Under the pieces are notes generated by a model. It worked only from the letters and a program-made list of their open reading frames with translations. It was not told where the DNA came from and ran no database searches. Position numbers and translations under genes: made by a program. From Rhizobium sp. 11515TR (lineage in GTDB: Bacteria; Pseudomonadota; Alphaproteobacteria; Rhizobiales; Rhizobiaceae), in assembly GCF_002277895.1 (NCBI RefSeq), contig NZ_CP023000.1:1302001-1366000 (forward strand): 64,000 nucleotides of DNA, read 5' to 3'. Below, in pieces: positions 52,457 to 61,234 of the stretch. The first letter of the stretch is position 1, and every line of letters starts with the position of its first letter.

Positions 52457-53521
52457 ATGGCATCGGTCAGCGTGACGAGTGTCCGCAAGAGCTACGGTCA
52501 CTTCGAAGTTCTGCATGGAGTGGATATCGATATCGAAGACGGCGAATTCGTCATTCTCGTTGGCCCTTCGGGCTGCGGAAAATCGACGCTTCTCCGCATG
52601 ATTGCCGGACTGGAGGAGATCAGTGGCGGTGACGTCGCGATCGGCGGCCGCGTGGTCAACGACGTCGAACCTAAGAGTCGTGACATCGCCATGGTATTCC
52701 AATCCTACGCGCTCTATCCGCATATGACCGTCGAGGCGAATATGGGCTTTTCGCTTCGGCTGGCCAAGGCGCCGAAGGAAGAGATTCGGCAGCGCGTGCG
52801 CGATGCGGCGCAGATCCTCGGCCTGGAAAACCTGCTCGACCGCTATCCGCGCAATCTGTCAGGCGGCCAGCGCCAACGCGTTGCCATGGGCCGCGCGATC
52901 GTACGTCAGCCGCAGGTATTTCTCTTTGACGAACCGCTGTCCAATCTGGACGCCAAACTGCGCGTGCAGATGCGCTCGGAAATCAAGCAGCTGCACCAAC
53001 GTTTGCGTACGACCACGATCTACGTCACCCATGATCAGATCGAAGCTATGACAATGGCGGACCGGATCGTCGTCATGCGCGACGGTTATGTCGAGCAGAT
53101 CGGTTCGCCTCTGGAACTGTACGACCGGCCCGCCAACCTTTTTGTCGCCGGTTTCATCGGTTCCCCGGGAATGAATCTCATCCGCGGCAAGATCAGCAGT
53201 ACTGGCCCGCTGGAATTCATCGCCGATGGCGGAGCGCGCCTTCCGTTGCCCGCAGGGCTCGACGTCACGCGCGGCGCGGAGATTATCTACGGCATACGGC
53301 CGGAAAACATTGCTATAGGCGAGGGCGGCATTGATGCCGAAGTCGTCGTGGTGGAGCCGACCGGAGCAGAGACTCTGATCGTTTCTCGTATTGGGTCCGA
53401 CGATCTTGTCATAGCGTTGCGCGAGCGAGTCGCCACCCGGGCCGGCGGCCGTCTTTCGTTGATACCTGATCTTGGAAGGCTGCATCTTTTCGACGCGGCG
53501 ACCGGCCGGCGGCTGGAGTAA
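52457..53521 (+). CDS. ABC sugar importer ATPase (MalK/UgpC type)
   Basis: The 354-residue ATPase has Walker A GPSGCGKSTLLRMI near residue 36, signature LSGGQRQRVAMGRAI near 134, Walker B VFLFDEPLSNLDAKL near 155 and switch His in THDQIEAM. A TOBE-type C-terminal domain follows (FIGSPGMNLIRGKI onward). It closes the operon that begins with the DeoR regulator and energises its two permeases. GGAG precedes the ATG. It ends about 100 bases from the convergent mdcH remnant. Confidence 0.92.
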   Translation: MASVSVTSVRKSYGHFEVLHGVDIDIEDGEFVILVGPSGCGKSTLLRMIAGLEEISGGDVAIGGRVVNDVEPKSRDIAMVFQSYALYPHMTVEANMGFSLRLAKAPKEEIRQRVRDAAQILGLENLLDRYPRNLSGGQRQRVAMGRAIVRQPQVFLFDEPLSNLDAKLRVQMRSEIKQLHQRLRTTTIYVTHDQIEAMTMADRIVVMRDGYVEQIGSPLELYDRPANLFVAGFIGSPGMNLIRGKISSTGPLEFIADGGARLPLPAGLDVTRGAEIIYGIRPENIAIGEGGIDAEVVVVEPTGAETLIVSRIGSDDLVIALRERVATRAGGRLSLIPDLGRLHLFDAATGRRLE

Positions 53522-53618
53522 GCTCATTCGCCATTGCTCGCCGCCACCAGCCTCAAAGTCGGTTTGCGTCGCAGCATCTGAGGGCAGGCGACCCGATCGT
53601 AGCGAGAAGAGCTTGGTT

Positions 53619-54538
53619 TCAGTCGGCAGCCAGCCAGGCTTTAATCCCTGTGAGGCTATGAAAGTCGTCGACTGCACGCACTCTTACCCCAGGCAGCGCG
53701 AGACCTGCCATCTCCGCCAGAGCTCGACCCGGCCCCAGTTCGAGGATCGTCGTTGCGCCACGTTCGGCCAAGGCTTCGATCACGCTTGCCCAATCGATCC
53801 TCTCGGCCAGTTGCCGCGCAAGCCCCGCGCGAGCGCGTTCCGGATCCACAACAAGCGTCGCACTGGTGGCAGTCATGAGGCGCAGCGCCGGGCGGCTCAT
53901 AACTGCCGAGGCAAGGGCTGTGTCAAACGGTGCCACCGCACCGGCGAGCCGCCGTGTATGGGAGGCGACATGCACCGGCATTGGCGCAGCACGTGCCGCA
54001 CCTTCTTCCAGCGCGGCGGTGCATAACGCATCGATCGATTGCCTGGCGCCGCCGAGGATGAACAGGAGATCGGGGTTCACGATGGCGATTGCACAGCCGA
54101 AACGATCGGCAAGCTCCTGCACCGCCACCATTGGCAAACCACGCACATAGCCAAGTCCGTCATCCGGCCCGCCGGCGGCGTCCATTTCCCGCGCCCGCTG
54201 ATCGACCAGCCTCAAAGTGTCCATGGGCGACCAGATGCCGGCCACCCCCAAGCCGCCATTTCACCGACGCTGTAGCCGGCCACCATCGTATCGCTTGGCG
54301 CGCCGGCCGGGAAAAGGGCGCGAGCAATTGCAAGCGCGCGCGTCACGCACAGGATCTGGCCCTCGCGGTTGGCATGCAAGGTGGCTTCGGGGGCAGTCCT
54401 GCAGAAATCCGTCGGGTGGATCCCGAGCACGGCTGTTGCGGCTTCGAAAATGGGCTGCACTTCCGGTTCGGCGGCCAGCAGCCGGAACATTTCCCGGCTC
54501 TGGTGACCTTGGCCCGAACACAGCAGCGCGAGGGTCAT
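53619..54538 (-). pseudogene. mdcH: Malonyl-CoA:ACP transacylase mdcH, frameshifted
   Basis: MdcH loads malonyl groups from malonyl-CoA onto the acyl carrier protein MdcC. The N-terminal part, from the ATG at 54538, reads MTLALLCSGQGHQSREMF and reaches the active-site motif AGYSVGEMAAWG. In that frame translation then ends at 54212 after unrelated residues. The rest of MdcH (GVAGIWSPMDTLRLVDQRA onward to 53619) continues in another frame. The break lies in a run of five G on the coding strand (54245-54249); one more G would restore one frame of about 306 residues. It is either a real mutation or a sequencing error. It is the last gene of the mdc operon and overlaps mdcB by 4 bases. Confidence 0.87.
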
Positions 54539-55389
54539 GATTCCAACACCTCGGTAAACAGCGCCATGGCAAGGAGATCGGCGCATCCGCCCGGGCTGAG
54601 ATTGCGCGCGACGAACGCCTCGTGAATGGCCTTGGCATCCCATCGCCAGTTCGCGCGTGCGACCCCGCCATCCGCCAGGAAGGTGCGGGCCTTGTTCCGT
54701 GCGAAATTGAGCCCTTCGGGACCGGCGCGATAAAGGAGATTGCTGTCGTCGACTACCGCGATCAGGGCCATGCAGGCATGGACCCTTGCGGCTTCCTCGT
54801 CACCCAAGGCCAAGCGACGTCCTTCGGCAAGCGCCGGACGGGCGACATGGTAGACGGATGGCATGCCGGTGGCAGCCTCCGCCCGCGCGCCTCCGACCTG
54901 GTAGCGCCGCGCGACCACACCGCCATGACTGTCGTGCTCCGGTGCCTTGTGGAGGATGTCGCGTCCCCAACGCTGTGCGACAAGGGTGCCGAGCGGCACC
55001 CGCCAATCGCAGGTCGCCGCCAAGCCGGCCGCTGCCGCAAGAAGGCCAAGGCCGAAGATGGCGCCGCGATGGGTATTCACTCCGCCGGTCGCATCCCGCA
55101 TTGCCTTTTCCGCTTCCATGCCGATTTGCCGCAGGCGATCCATGCCGGCGTTCATCGCGCCCGCCTCGGCAAGCGCGATGAAGAACGGCTCCAGTGTCCG
55201 AGCGCTCAGGCGCAGAAGATCTGCGTCCATGTCGGCATGAGCGCCGTTGTCGATGTGGCTGACCAATCCTGGCTTGGGCCAGGTCTCCACCTCCAGGATG
55301 AGCGCTCGGGCGGCATGCCGCCCGATCAGCGCAGTATCGCAATGCTTGACGGCGACAGGGTGTGGTTTGGCCAGCAACGGAAACGTCAT
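54535..55389 (-). CDS. mdcB: Triphosphoribosyl-dephospho-CoA synthase MdcB
   Basis: MdcB makes the prosthetic-group precursor, 2'-(5''-triphosphoribosyl)-3'-dephospho-CoA, for the carrier protein. The 284-residue protein shows the CitG/MdcB family motifs LEVETWPKPGLVSHIDNGAH near residue 32, DATGGVNTHRGAIFGLGLL near 99, and VDDSNLLYRAGPEGL near 217. It lies between mdcG and mdcH with ATGA overlaps on both sides. In the Pseudomonas operon mdcB stands second, so the order here is rearranged. Confidence 0.92.
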   Translation of the reverse strand: MTFPLLAKPHPVAVKHCDTALIGRHAARALILEVETWPKPGLVSHIDNGAHADMDADLLRLSARTLEPFFIALAEAGAMNAGMDRLRQIGMEAEKAMRDATGGVNTHRGAIFGLGLLAAAAGLAATCDWRVPLGTLVAQRWGRDILHKAPEHDSHGGVVARRYQVGGARAEAATGMPSVYHVARPALAEGRRLALGDEEAARVHACMALIAVVDDSNLLYRAGPEGLNFARNKARTFLADGGVARANWRWDAKAIHEAFVARNLSPGGCADLLAMALFTEVLES

Positions 55390-56027
55390 GCGAACAGCGC
55401 CTCCCGCGCAATCAAGGCCGATCCGGTATGGGATTTAACCAGGAGCTCCGGGTTTTCCGACAGCCATTCCCGCCATTGCACGGCTGTGCCGCAGGGCGTG
55501 ATCAATTCGGCGTCGATACGCATCGGCGCGCGTTCGGCAACATCGGTCAGTAAAGCCGTCACTCGCCTTGCATCTGCGTCCGAGCCACACTCGACCAGAA
55601 GATCGAGATCGGAAGTATCGGCCAGATAGGAAAGGCCGGTCAGGTATTGCCAAGCCAGACTTCCGAAACAGCGACATGAGGGGGTTGACTCCAGAAGGGT
55701 GCCAATGGCCGGATGCCATCGCGCCGGCGCCGCGGGCAGCGCATCCCTCAATAGAGGAGGTGGTGCCGTTCGCATCACGGCAGCCGGCGGGCAGGAAAGA
55801 GCGAGCCGTTTGCGCCCCATGCCTGGGGGAAGAGGCAGCCCCAAGGGTACGATATCCGCCGCGTCGCTGCAGGTCCGACGACGGAAGATTGCTGGTCGCC
55901 CCAACGCCGCCCAAGCCATCAGATCGGGCTCCATCTCATCCTCGGCCTGCCCATGGAGCAGGCCCGGCCAGGCTTCGGAGCGCACATAGGCAAGATCGTG
56001 GCGGCGGAGGGTGGCGACATCAACCAT
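55386..56027 (-). CDS. mdcG: Phosphoribosyl-dephospho-CoA transferase MdcG
   Basis: MdcG attaches the prosthetic group made by MdcB to the serine of MdcC. The 213-residue protein starts with RRHDLAYVRSEAWPG. It carries the nucleotidyltransferase signature in SYLADTSDLDLLVECG near residue 140, with the paired aspartates. It overlaps mdcE by 8 bases and mdcB by 4. Confidence 0.9.
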   Translation of the reverse strand: MVDVATLRRHDLAYVRSEAWPGLLHGQAEDEMEPDLMAWAALGRPAIFRRRTCSDAADIVPLGLPLPPGMGRKRLALSCPPAAVMRTAPPPLLRDALPAAPARWHPAIGTLLESTPSCRCFGSLAWQYLTGLSYLADTSDLDLLVECGSDADARRVTALLTDVAERAPMRIDAELITPCGTAVQWREWLSENPELLVKSHTGSALIAREALFA

Positions 56028-56742
56028 GGAGCAAAGCCAGCCGTTCTACTTCGGCCGCAATCATGGCAGCCTTCGGTCGACCGCCCCGATCCGCTCCCCA
56101 TTGCGCGCGCGGATCACGCGAAACAGGCTTGGCAAGAAATGCGGCAAGTTGAGCGTTCAAGGAGGCGGCCGGATCCCAGACTTCCGCTATGGCGCCGGTG
56201 GCAAGAAGATTATCGAGGCCGGGCGCGAAAACGGGCGTTGTCTCGGCCTTTTCCTTCAGGGTGGCAAGCGGCAGCTTGGTCACCCGGGCCATGGATGGCA
56301 GGTCCATGACTTCGGGCCAGGCGGTGGGCAGGGCAACCAGCGATCCGCAGGCCAGCGCGGTGGCAATGAAGGCGCCGGCGGCGCTGCCCCCGTAGAGAAG
56401 GCCGACCGTGCGGTGTCCCGCATGCTCCGCCTGCCACAGCGCCTTTGCCAAATGCGCTAGTGCCTCGCTAAGCCCCAGCAGTTCATCACGCCGGCTCATC
56501 CGCTGGCTGCCGGAATCGACCAGGAACAACAGGGGCGAGCTGTCCGGCCGCCGCGCAACGGAAAGGATATGCCCGGCCAGCGCTATCGCCTCATCGACGC
56601 CGGGATAGGTCTTGTCGGCAATGCCGATCAGATCGATCCGGTTTTGCTGGTCCAACCGGCCCCAGCCGGTAACGAGCCCGCCCGCCTGCGCCACTTCATG
56701 ACCGGCCGGAAAGAGTGAGGGCAGGATATCAGCGAGCTGCAT
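56020..56742 (-). CDS. mdcE: Malonate decarboxylase gamma subunit MdcE
   Basis: With MdcD it forms the carboxyltransferase-like part that decarboxylates malonyl-ACP. The 240-residue protein shows a crotonase-like fold with IDLIGIADKTYPGVDEAIAL near residue 37 and LLFLVDSGSQRMSRRDELLG near 70. GLLYGGSAAGAFIATALACG follows near 114. The ATG at 56742 lies inside the end of mdcD (14-base overlap); codons further upstream belong to mdcD in another frame. Confidence 0.91.
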   Translation of the reverse strand: MQLADILPSLFPAGHEVAQAGGLVTGWGRLDQQNRIDLIGIADKTYPGVDEAIALAGHILSVARRPDSSPLLFLVDSGSQRMSRRDELLGLSEALAHLAKALWQAEHAGHRTVGLLYGGSAAGAFIATALACGSLVALPTAWPEVMDLPSMARVTKLPLATLKEKAETTPVFAPGLDNLLATGAIAEVWDPAASLNAQLAAFLAKPVSRDPRAQWGADRGGRPKAAMIAAEVERLALLHG

Positions 56743-57640
56743 CGGCGCTCTCCCGATGGATATTGGCGGCGGTGAGGAAAGTCCCGATGTCTCGCTCCGG
56801 TATTCGCCCAGGCTCCTCGATCTGCAGCCGCGACCATATTTCGATAGCATCATGGGCATCGCCAAAATGGCGCAATCGATGTTCGAGCCGCGTCTGTTCT
56901 GCTTGCAGTACCGTCGGGTCTAAAGTGGCCGGCCGTTGCAGCGCGGCAATCGCGCCGGCGCGGAAGGCTGCGATATCGTCCTCGACGAAGACATCGGCCC
57001 CGCCGATCAGGTAGCGATGCTTGCCGCCCATGGTTCGCCAGACGAGCGCCCGATCGCGGGAGTCGAATTCTTCCACGCCCTTGTTCGTCTCGATGACCTC
57101 CGGCCCGGACACGGATAGACGGCCCTGCTCGGAAATGACGAGTGCCGAACAGCAGCCGGCAATCAGGCTGCCGCCGCCATAGCAGCCCGCCCGGCCGCCA
57201 AGAAGACCGATGACGCGCGCACCCTCGGAGCGCGCCTCCAGCACGGCGCGCATGATCTCGGAGATGGCCAATTCACCGGCATTGGCTTCCTGGAGGCGCA
57301 CGCCACCGGTGTCGAAGAGAATGACGATATCCCGCCGCATCTTAGCCGCGGCATGCAGCAGGCCCGTCAGCTTGGCGCCGTGCACCTCGCCAATGGCACC
57401 GCCCATGAAGCGCCCTTCCTGGGCGGCCACCAGTACGGGGCGGCCGTCAATGCGGCCGGCTCCGACGATGATGCCATCGTCGAACTGCCGGGGCAAATCG
57501 AAGAGTGAAAGGTGAGGGCTCGTCTCCCGCCGTTCCGGGCCCAGGAATTCGGTGAAGCTGTCGGCATCGAGCAGATGCAGCAGCCGGCCACGGGCAGATT
57601 CTTCATACCAGCTTCGGCGCAGCGTGCGGGGATCGGTCAT
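56729..57640 (-). CDS. mdcD: Malonate decarboxylase beta subunit MdcD
   Basis: MdcD is the other half of the decarboxylase core, related to acetyl-CoA carboxylase carboxyltransferase. The 303-residue protein shows VAAQEGRFMGGAIGEVHGAK near residue 71, LFDTGGVRLQEANAGELA near 108 and LLGGRAGCYGGGSLIAGCC near 145. It starts with an ATGA overlap on mdcC and ends inside mdcE. Confidence 0.93.
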   Translation of the reverse strand: MTDPRTLRRSWYEESARGRLLHLLDADSFTEFLGPERRETSPHLSLFDLPRQFDDGIIVGAGRIDGRPVLVAAQEGRFMGGAIGEVHGAKLTGLLHAAAKMRRDIVILFDTGGVRLQEANAGELAISEIMRAVLEARSEGARVIGLLGGRAGCYGGGSLIAGCCSALVISEQGRLSVSGPEVIETNKGVEEFDSRDRALVWRTMGGKHRYLIGGADVFVEDDIAAFRAGAIAALQRPATLDPTVLQAEQTRLEHRLRHFGDAHDAIEIWSRLQIEEPGRIPERDIGTFLTAANIHRESADAAR

Positions 57641-57948
57641 TCTGGCTTCTCCATCAGCCGCACGCCCTGGGCCAGGCGTAGCGCCACCATGTCCGGCCGG
57701 GCGCCGCCGTCATTGATCGTGATGCGCAGACCGCCGGCAGCAGCGCGCGCCGCGAAATCCTCGGTGACTGCCGCCCAAAGCTCGGCGAAACCATGGGCCG
57801 GCGTCGCGATCTCGATGACGCAACGGTCGGGCGCCTCCCGCCGTTCAAGCAATATCTCGAGGTTGCCCGAAGCGACGACGCCCACCAGAGCCACGGCGCG
57901 GGTTCCGCCGGTCTGCGTCGATTTCAATTCGTAAAGCAGATTTTCCAT
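57637..57948 (-). CDS. mdcC: Malonate decarboxylase acyl carrier protein MdcC
   Basis: This 103-residue protein carries the CoA-like arm that shuttles acetyl and malonyl groups between the other subunits. The likely attachment residue is Ser27 in VGVVASGNLEILLER, in line with the Ser near position 25 of the Klebsiella protein. It follows mdcA by 9 bases and overlaps mdcD by 4. Confidence 0.92.
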   Translation of the reverse strand: MENLLYELKSTQTGGTRAVALVGVVASGNLEILLERREAPDRCVIEIATPAHGFAELWAAVTEDFAARAAAGGLRITINDGGARPDMVALRLAQGVRLMEKPE

Positions 57949-57957
57949 GACGGTGAC

Positions 57958-59607
57958 CTACCAATTGCGGAACCGGGAAGGCGGCCTGTACAGGCCGCCG
58001 GAGGCAAGCATCAGATCCTTGATGGAATGCGCAGCCAGCAGGCTACGATCGGCATCCAAGGGATCAATTCCAAGGTCTTCGGGACGCTGGATGACTTTGC
58101 GTTCGCGCAAATGCTCCACCATCTTGCGGTCCCGGGCGCGGCCGACCTCGGTGTAGCCGGCAACGCCGCGGATCGCCTGTTCCCGCTCTTGCCCGTCATG
58201 GCACAGCAGCAGATTGGCGATCCCTTCTTCCGTCACGATATGGGTCACGTCGTCACCGTAAACCATCACGGGGGCCAGATCGAGCTGCAGCTTGTCGGCC
58301 AGATCCAGGGCGGCCAGACGCTCGACGAACATCGGCACCATGCCATCGCCGAAGGTTTCGCCGATCTGGACGACCAGTTTGCGGCCCCGGCGCAGGGCAG
58401 GGGTAGCTGCGGCGGGGTCGGCTTCGCGGCCCGCACGCAGCCAGGCTTCGCTCGGATGGCGCCGGCCCCGCGCGTCCGATCCCATATTGGGGGCACCGCC
58501 AAAGCCGGCGACTCTGCTGCCGGTCACGGTCGAACTGTTGCCGGAAAGGTCGATCTGCAAGGTCGAGCCGATGAACATGTCGCAGGCATAGAGCCCGGCG
58601 GTCTGGCAGAAGGCGCGGTTGGAACGCAGCGAGCCGTCAGGTCCGGTGAAAAAAATGTCGGGGCGAGCCCGCATATAGTCTTCCATGCCCACTTCGGACC
58701 CGAAGCAATGGATCTGCTCCACCCATCCGGCCTCGATGGCGGGGATCAGGGTGGGATGAGGGTTCAGCGCCCAATGCGTGCAGACCTTGCCCTTCAATCC
58801 CAGCCGTTCACCGTAAGTCGGCAGCAGCAGCTCGATGGCCGCGGTATTGAAGCCGATGCCATGGTTCAGGCGGCGCACGCCATAGGGCATATAGAGCCCC
58901 TGGATCGCCAGCATTGCCGTCAGGATTTGCGTTTCGGTAATCGCCGCCGGATCGCGCGTGAACAGCGGCTCCACATAGAAGGGTCGCTTGGCATCCACGA
59001 CGAAATGAACCTGGTCGGCGGGAATGTCGACGCGCGGCACGCGATCGACGATCTCGCCCACCTGCGCGACGACCAGCCCCTTGCCGAAGCTCGTCGCCTC
59101 CACGACCGTTGGCGTATCTTCCGTATTCGGCCCGGTGTAGAGATTTCCCGCCCTGTCCGCGCTGACCGCGGCGATAAGCGCCACCTGTGGCGTCAGATCG
59201 ATAAAATAGCGGGCGAAGAGTTCCAGATAGGTGTGGACCGCACCCAGTTCGATCTGGCCGCCGAACATCATGCGCGCGATGCGGGCCGACTGCGGGCCGG
59301 AATAGGAAAAATCGAGCCGTCGGGCGACGCCGCTTTCGAAAATGTCGAGATGCTCCGGCAGGACGACACCCGATTGCACCATATGCAGGTCGTGTATCTT
59401 GGTAACATCGACCTTGGACAGCGCCTTGGCCAACAGGTCGGCCTGCTTCTGATTGTCGCCTTCGAGGCAAACGCGATCCCCAGGCTTCAGGATCGCTTCC
59501 AGAAAGGCGACGAGCTGCTGCGGGTCGACGAGCTTGCCGGCAGAGAAACGCTGTCCAGCCTCGAGACGCGCCAGCCTGTCGCGACCTTTTGTATTCCAAT
59601 CAAGCAT
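57958..59607 (-). CDS. mdcA: Malonate decarboxylase alpha subunit MdcA (acetyl-ACP:malonate transferase)
   Basis: MdcA exchanges the acetyl group on the carrier protein for malonate, starting the cycle. The 549-residue protein starts MLDWNTKGRDRLARLEAGQ and shows GDRVCLEGDNQKQADLLAKA near residue 42, DRAGNLYTGPNTEDTPTVVE near 150 and CFGSEVGMEDYM near 302. AAAGGGCGATC precedes the ATG at 59607; the frame extends upstream into the divergent mad genes but is not coding there. It leads mdcACDEGBH. Confidence 0.95.
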   Translation of the reverse strand: MLDWNTKGRDRLARLEAGQRFSAGKLVDPQQLVAFLEAILKPGDRVCLEGDNQKQADLLAKALSKVDVTKIHDLHMVQSGVVLPEHLDIFESGVARRLDFSYSGPQSARIARMMFGGQIELGAVHTYLELFARYFIDLTPQVALIAAVSADRAGNLYTGPNTEDTPTVVEATSFGKGLVVAQVGEIVDRVPRVDIPADQVHFVVDAKRPFYVEPLFTRDPAAITETQILTAMLAIQGLYMPYGVRRLNHGIGFNTAAIELLLPTYGERLGLKGKVCTHWALNPHPTLIPAIEAGWVEQIHCFGSEVGMEDYMRARPDIFFTGPDGSLRSNRAFCQTAGLYACDMFIGSTLQIDLSGNSSTVTGSRVAGFGGAPNMGSDARGRRHPSEAWLRAGREADPAAATPALRRGRKLVVQIGETFGDGMVPMFVERLAALDLADKLQLDLAPVMVYGDDVTHIVTEEGIANLLLCHDGQEREQAIRGVAGYTEVGRARDRKMVEHLRERKVIQRPEDLGIDPLDADRSLLAAHSIKDLMLASGGLYRPPSRFRNW

Positions 59608-59654
59608 TTGATCGCCCTTTGTATGCGCAGGAGCGTGTTCCTGGAAATATAATG

Positions 59655-59687
59655 TACACACAATTGCGAAAACCGCAACAACGTGTA
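59655..59687. promoter_or_regulatory. Candidate GntR operator between mdcA and madL
   Basis: A bipartite inverted repeat has arms TACAC-N4-TTGCG (59655-59668) and CGCAA-N4-GTGTA (59674-59687) around AAAAC. All ten specified bases of each arm match. It sits between the divergent mdc and mad start codons and suits the GntR regulator downstream. Confidence 0.6.
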
Positions 59688-59781
59688 TTTTAAAATCGTC
59701 ATGCGGTTTATCTGTATGCATTGGAGGAGGAAAAATGTTGAGCTTGTATTTCCATGGAAGCGCATGCGGGGAGGATCGCTC

Positions 59782-60204
59782 ATGATGATCTCCGGTGTCG
59801 CAATGCTTGCCCTTTGCACCCTCTTGGGGAGCATTCTCGGTGATCTCCTGGGGGTGGCGCTTGGCGTGAAGGCGAACGTCGGCGGTGTCGGCATTGCCAT
59901 GATCCTGCTCATCGCCACGCGGCTTTGGCTGAGCAGGCGGGGCTTGTTGACGCTGCCGCTCAAACTCGGTGTTGAGTTCTGGGGCGCTCTTTACATCCCG
60001 ATCGTCGTCGCGATGGCAGCGCAGCAAAACGTGTTGGTGGCCGCACGCAGCGGTCCGCTGGTGCTGATCGCCGGCATCGTGACAGTGTTCGTTTGTTTCG
60101 CGACCGTCGCCCTGATGAGCCGCATCGGCGAGAGAGGCGAAACGATGGACGAAATCGAAGCGAAGGCCAGGGGTGAGCTTGCCACCTCCGGCAATCCGGT
60201 CTGA
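59782..60204 (+). CDS. madL: Malonate transporter subunit MadL
   Basis: MadL and MadM together import malonate, probably with sodium. The 140-residue protein has four likely transmembrane segments and the MadL pattern ISGVAMLALCTLLGSILGDL at its start. It continues with KANVGGVGIAMILLI near residue 37, then LGVEFWGALYIPIVVAMAA. GGGGAGGA lies before the ATG at 59782; the frame opens at 59683 but without a site. madM follows 13 bases later. Confidence 0.92.
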   Translation: MMISGVAMLALCTLLGSILGDLLGVALGVKANVGGVGIAMILLIATRLWLSRRGLLTLPLKLGVEFWGALYIPIVVAMAAQQNVLVAARSGPLVLIAGIVTVFVCFATVALMSRIGERGETMDEIEAKARGELATSGNPV

Positions 60205-60217
60205 GGGAGGCCGCGCC

Positions 60218-60982
60218 ATGGAGATCTTGAAGCATGACTTGACCGCCAACAGCCTCCTCACCGCATTTGCGATCGTCGGATTGGTCATGTGGCTGTCCAA
60301 TGCCATCTCGAAACATGTCCTGTTCGGCCGCGTCCACGGCTCGGCCATAGCAATCGTCCTGGGGCTTGCTGGGGCCTTTGCTGCAGGTCTGTGGACCGGG
60401 GGCGAGAAGGGGGTGGTGGATATTCCCATCCTCAGCGGCATCGGCCTGATGGGCGGAGCCATGCTGCGCGATTTCGCCATCGTCGCCACGGCCTTCGAGG
60501 TTGATGTCGGCCAAGCACGCAAGGCCGGCGCTGTCGGTGCGCTTGCCCTTGGCCTCGGTACGCTACTTCCGTTCATCGTGGGCTCGTTGCTCGCCGTCGC
60601 TTTCGGTTACACGGATGCCGTATCCATAACGACGATCGGCGCCGGTGCCGTTACCTACATTGTGGGACCCGTGACGGGTGCCGCTCTGGGCGCAAGCTCG
60701 GCCGTGATCGCGCTGTCGATTGCGACGGGTGTTTTCAAGGCTGTCCTTGTCATGGTCGGAACACCGATCGTCGCCAAGGCGATCGGCCTCGACAATCCCC
60801 GCAGCGCCATGGTGTTCGGCGGCCTGATGGGAACCGTCAGCGGCGTGTCCGGCGGCCTGGCGGCCACCGATCGCCGTCTCGTCCCCTATGGCGCACTGAC
60901 GGCGACGTTTCACACTGGGCTGGGCTGCCTTGTTGCACCTTCGATCCTTTATCTCGCCGTCAGGGCACTTGCAGGGGGTTGA
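60218..60982 (+). CDS. madM: Malonate transporter subunit MadM
   Basis: The 254-residue partner of MadL has about eight transmembrane segments. Family patterns include HDLTANSLLTAFAIVGLVMW at the start, GIGLMGGAMLRDFAIVATAF near residue 74, and a late stretch PRSAMVFGGLMGTVSGVSGG near 203. GAGGGAGG precedes the ATG at 60218. It sits between madL and the GntR regulator. Confidence 0.93.
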   Translation: MEILKHDLTANSLLTAFAIVGLVMWLSNAISKHVLFGRVHGSAIAIVLGLAGAFAAGLWTGGEKGVVDIPILSGIGLMGGAMLRDFAIVATAFEVDVGQARKAGAVGALALGLGTLLPFIVGSLLAVAFGYTDAVSITTIGAGAVTYIVGPVTGAALGASSAVIALSIATGVFKAVLVMVGTPIVAKAIGLDNPRSAMVFGGLMGTVSGVSGGLAATDRRLVPYGALTATFHTGLGCLVAPSILYLAVRALAGG

Positions 60983-61234
60983 ACAATATGGAAAAGCCGG
61001 TCGAGCCGGTGCAGGAGGCGGCTCTTAGACGCCGCATCCTGCACAGGAACGTCAGGCACGATTTCGGCGCCCGGCTATACCTCGACCCTTGCCGGTCCGC
61101 CCGTCGTCAATGACCTCGTTGCCAACAGGTAAAACAGGCCGGATGTGGCACCATGCTTCATATCGATTGCTATCTATCGAATTGGATGGTGTAAAACTGA
61201 AGGGCTGCCCGCCAAATCGGAAACAAGGTTTGAC

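Noticed and set aside
53619..54538. Two separate small genes in place of mdcH
   Set aside because: The two halves are consecutive parts of one MdcH, joined at the active-site region; a lost G explains the split.
57793..59652. 619-codon plus-strand frame opposite mdcA
   Set aside because: Its translation is rich in Arg, Gly, His and Gln without domains; mdcA on the other strand has clear motifs.
57958..60576. An 872-codon version of mdcA
   Set aside because: The first 320 codons lie antisense to madL and madM and carry no domain. MdcA-like sequence begins at the ATG at 59607.
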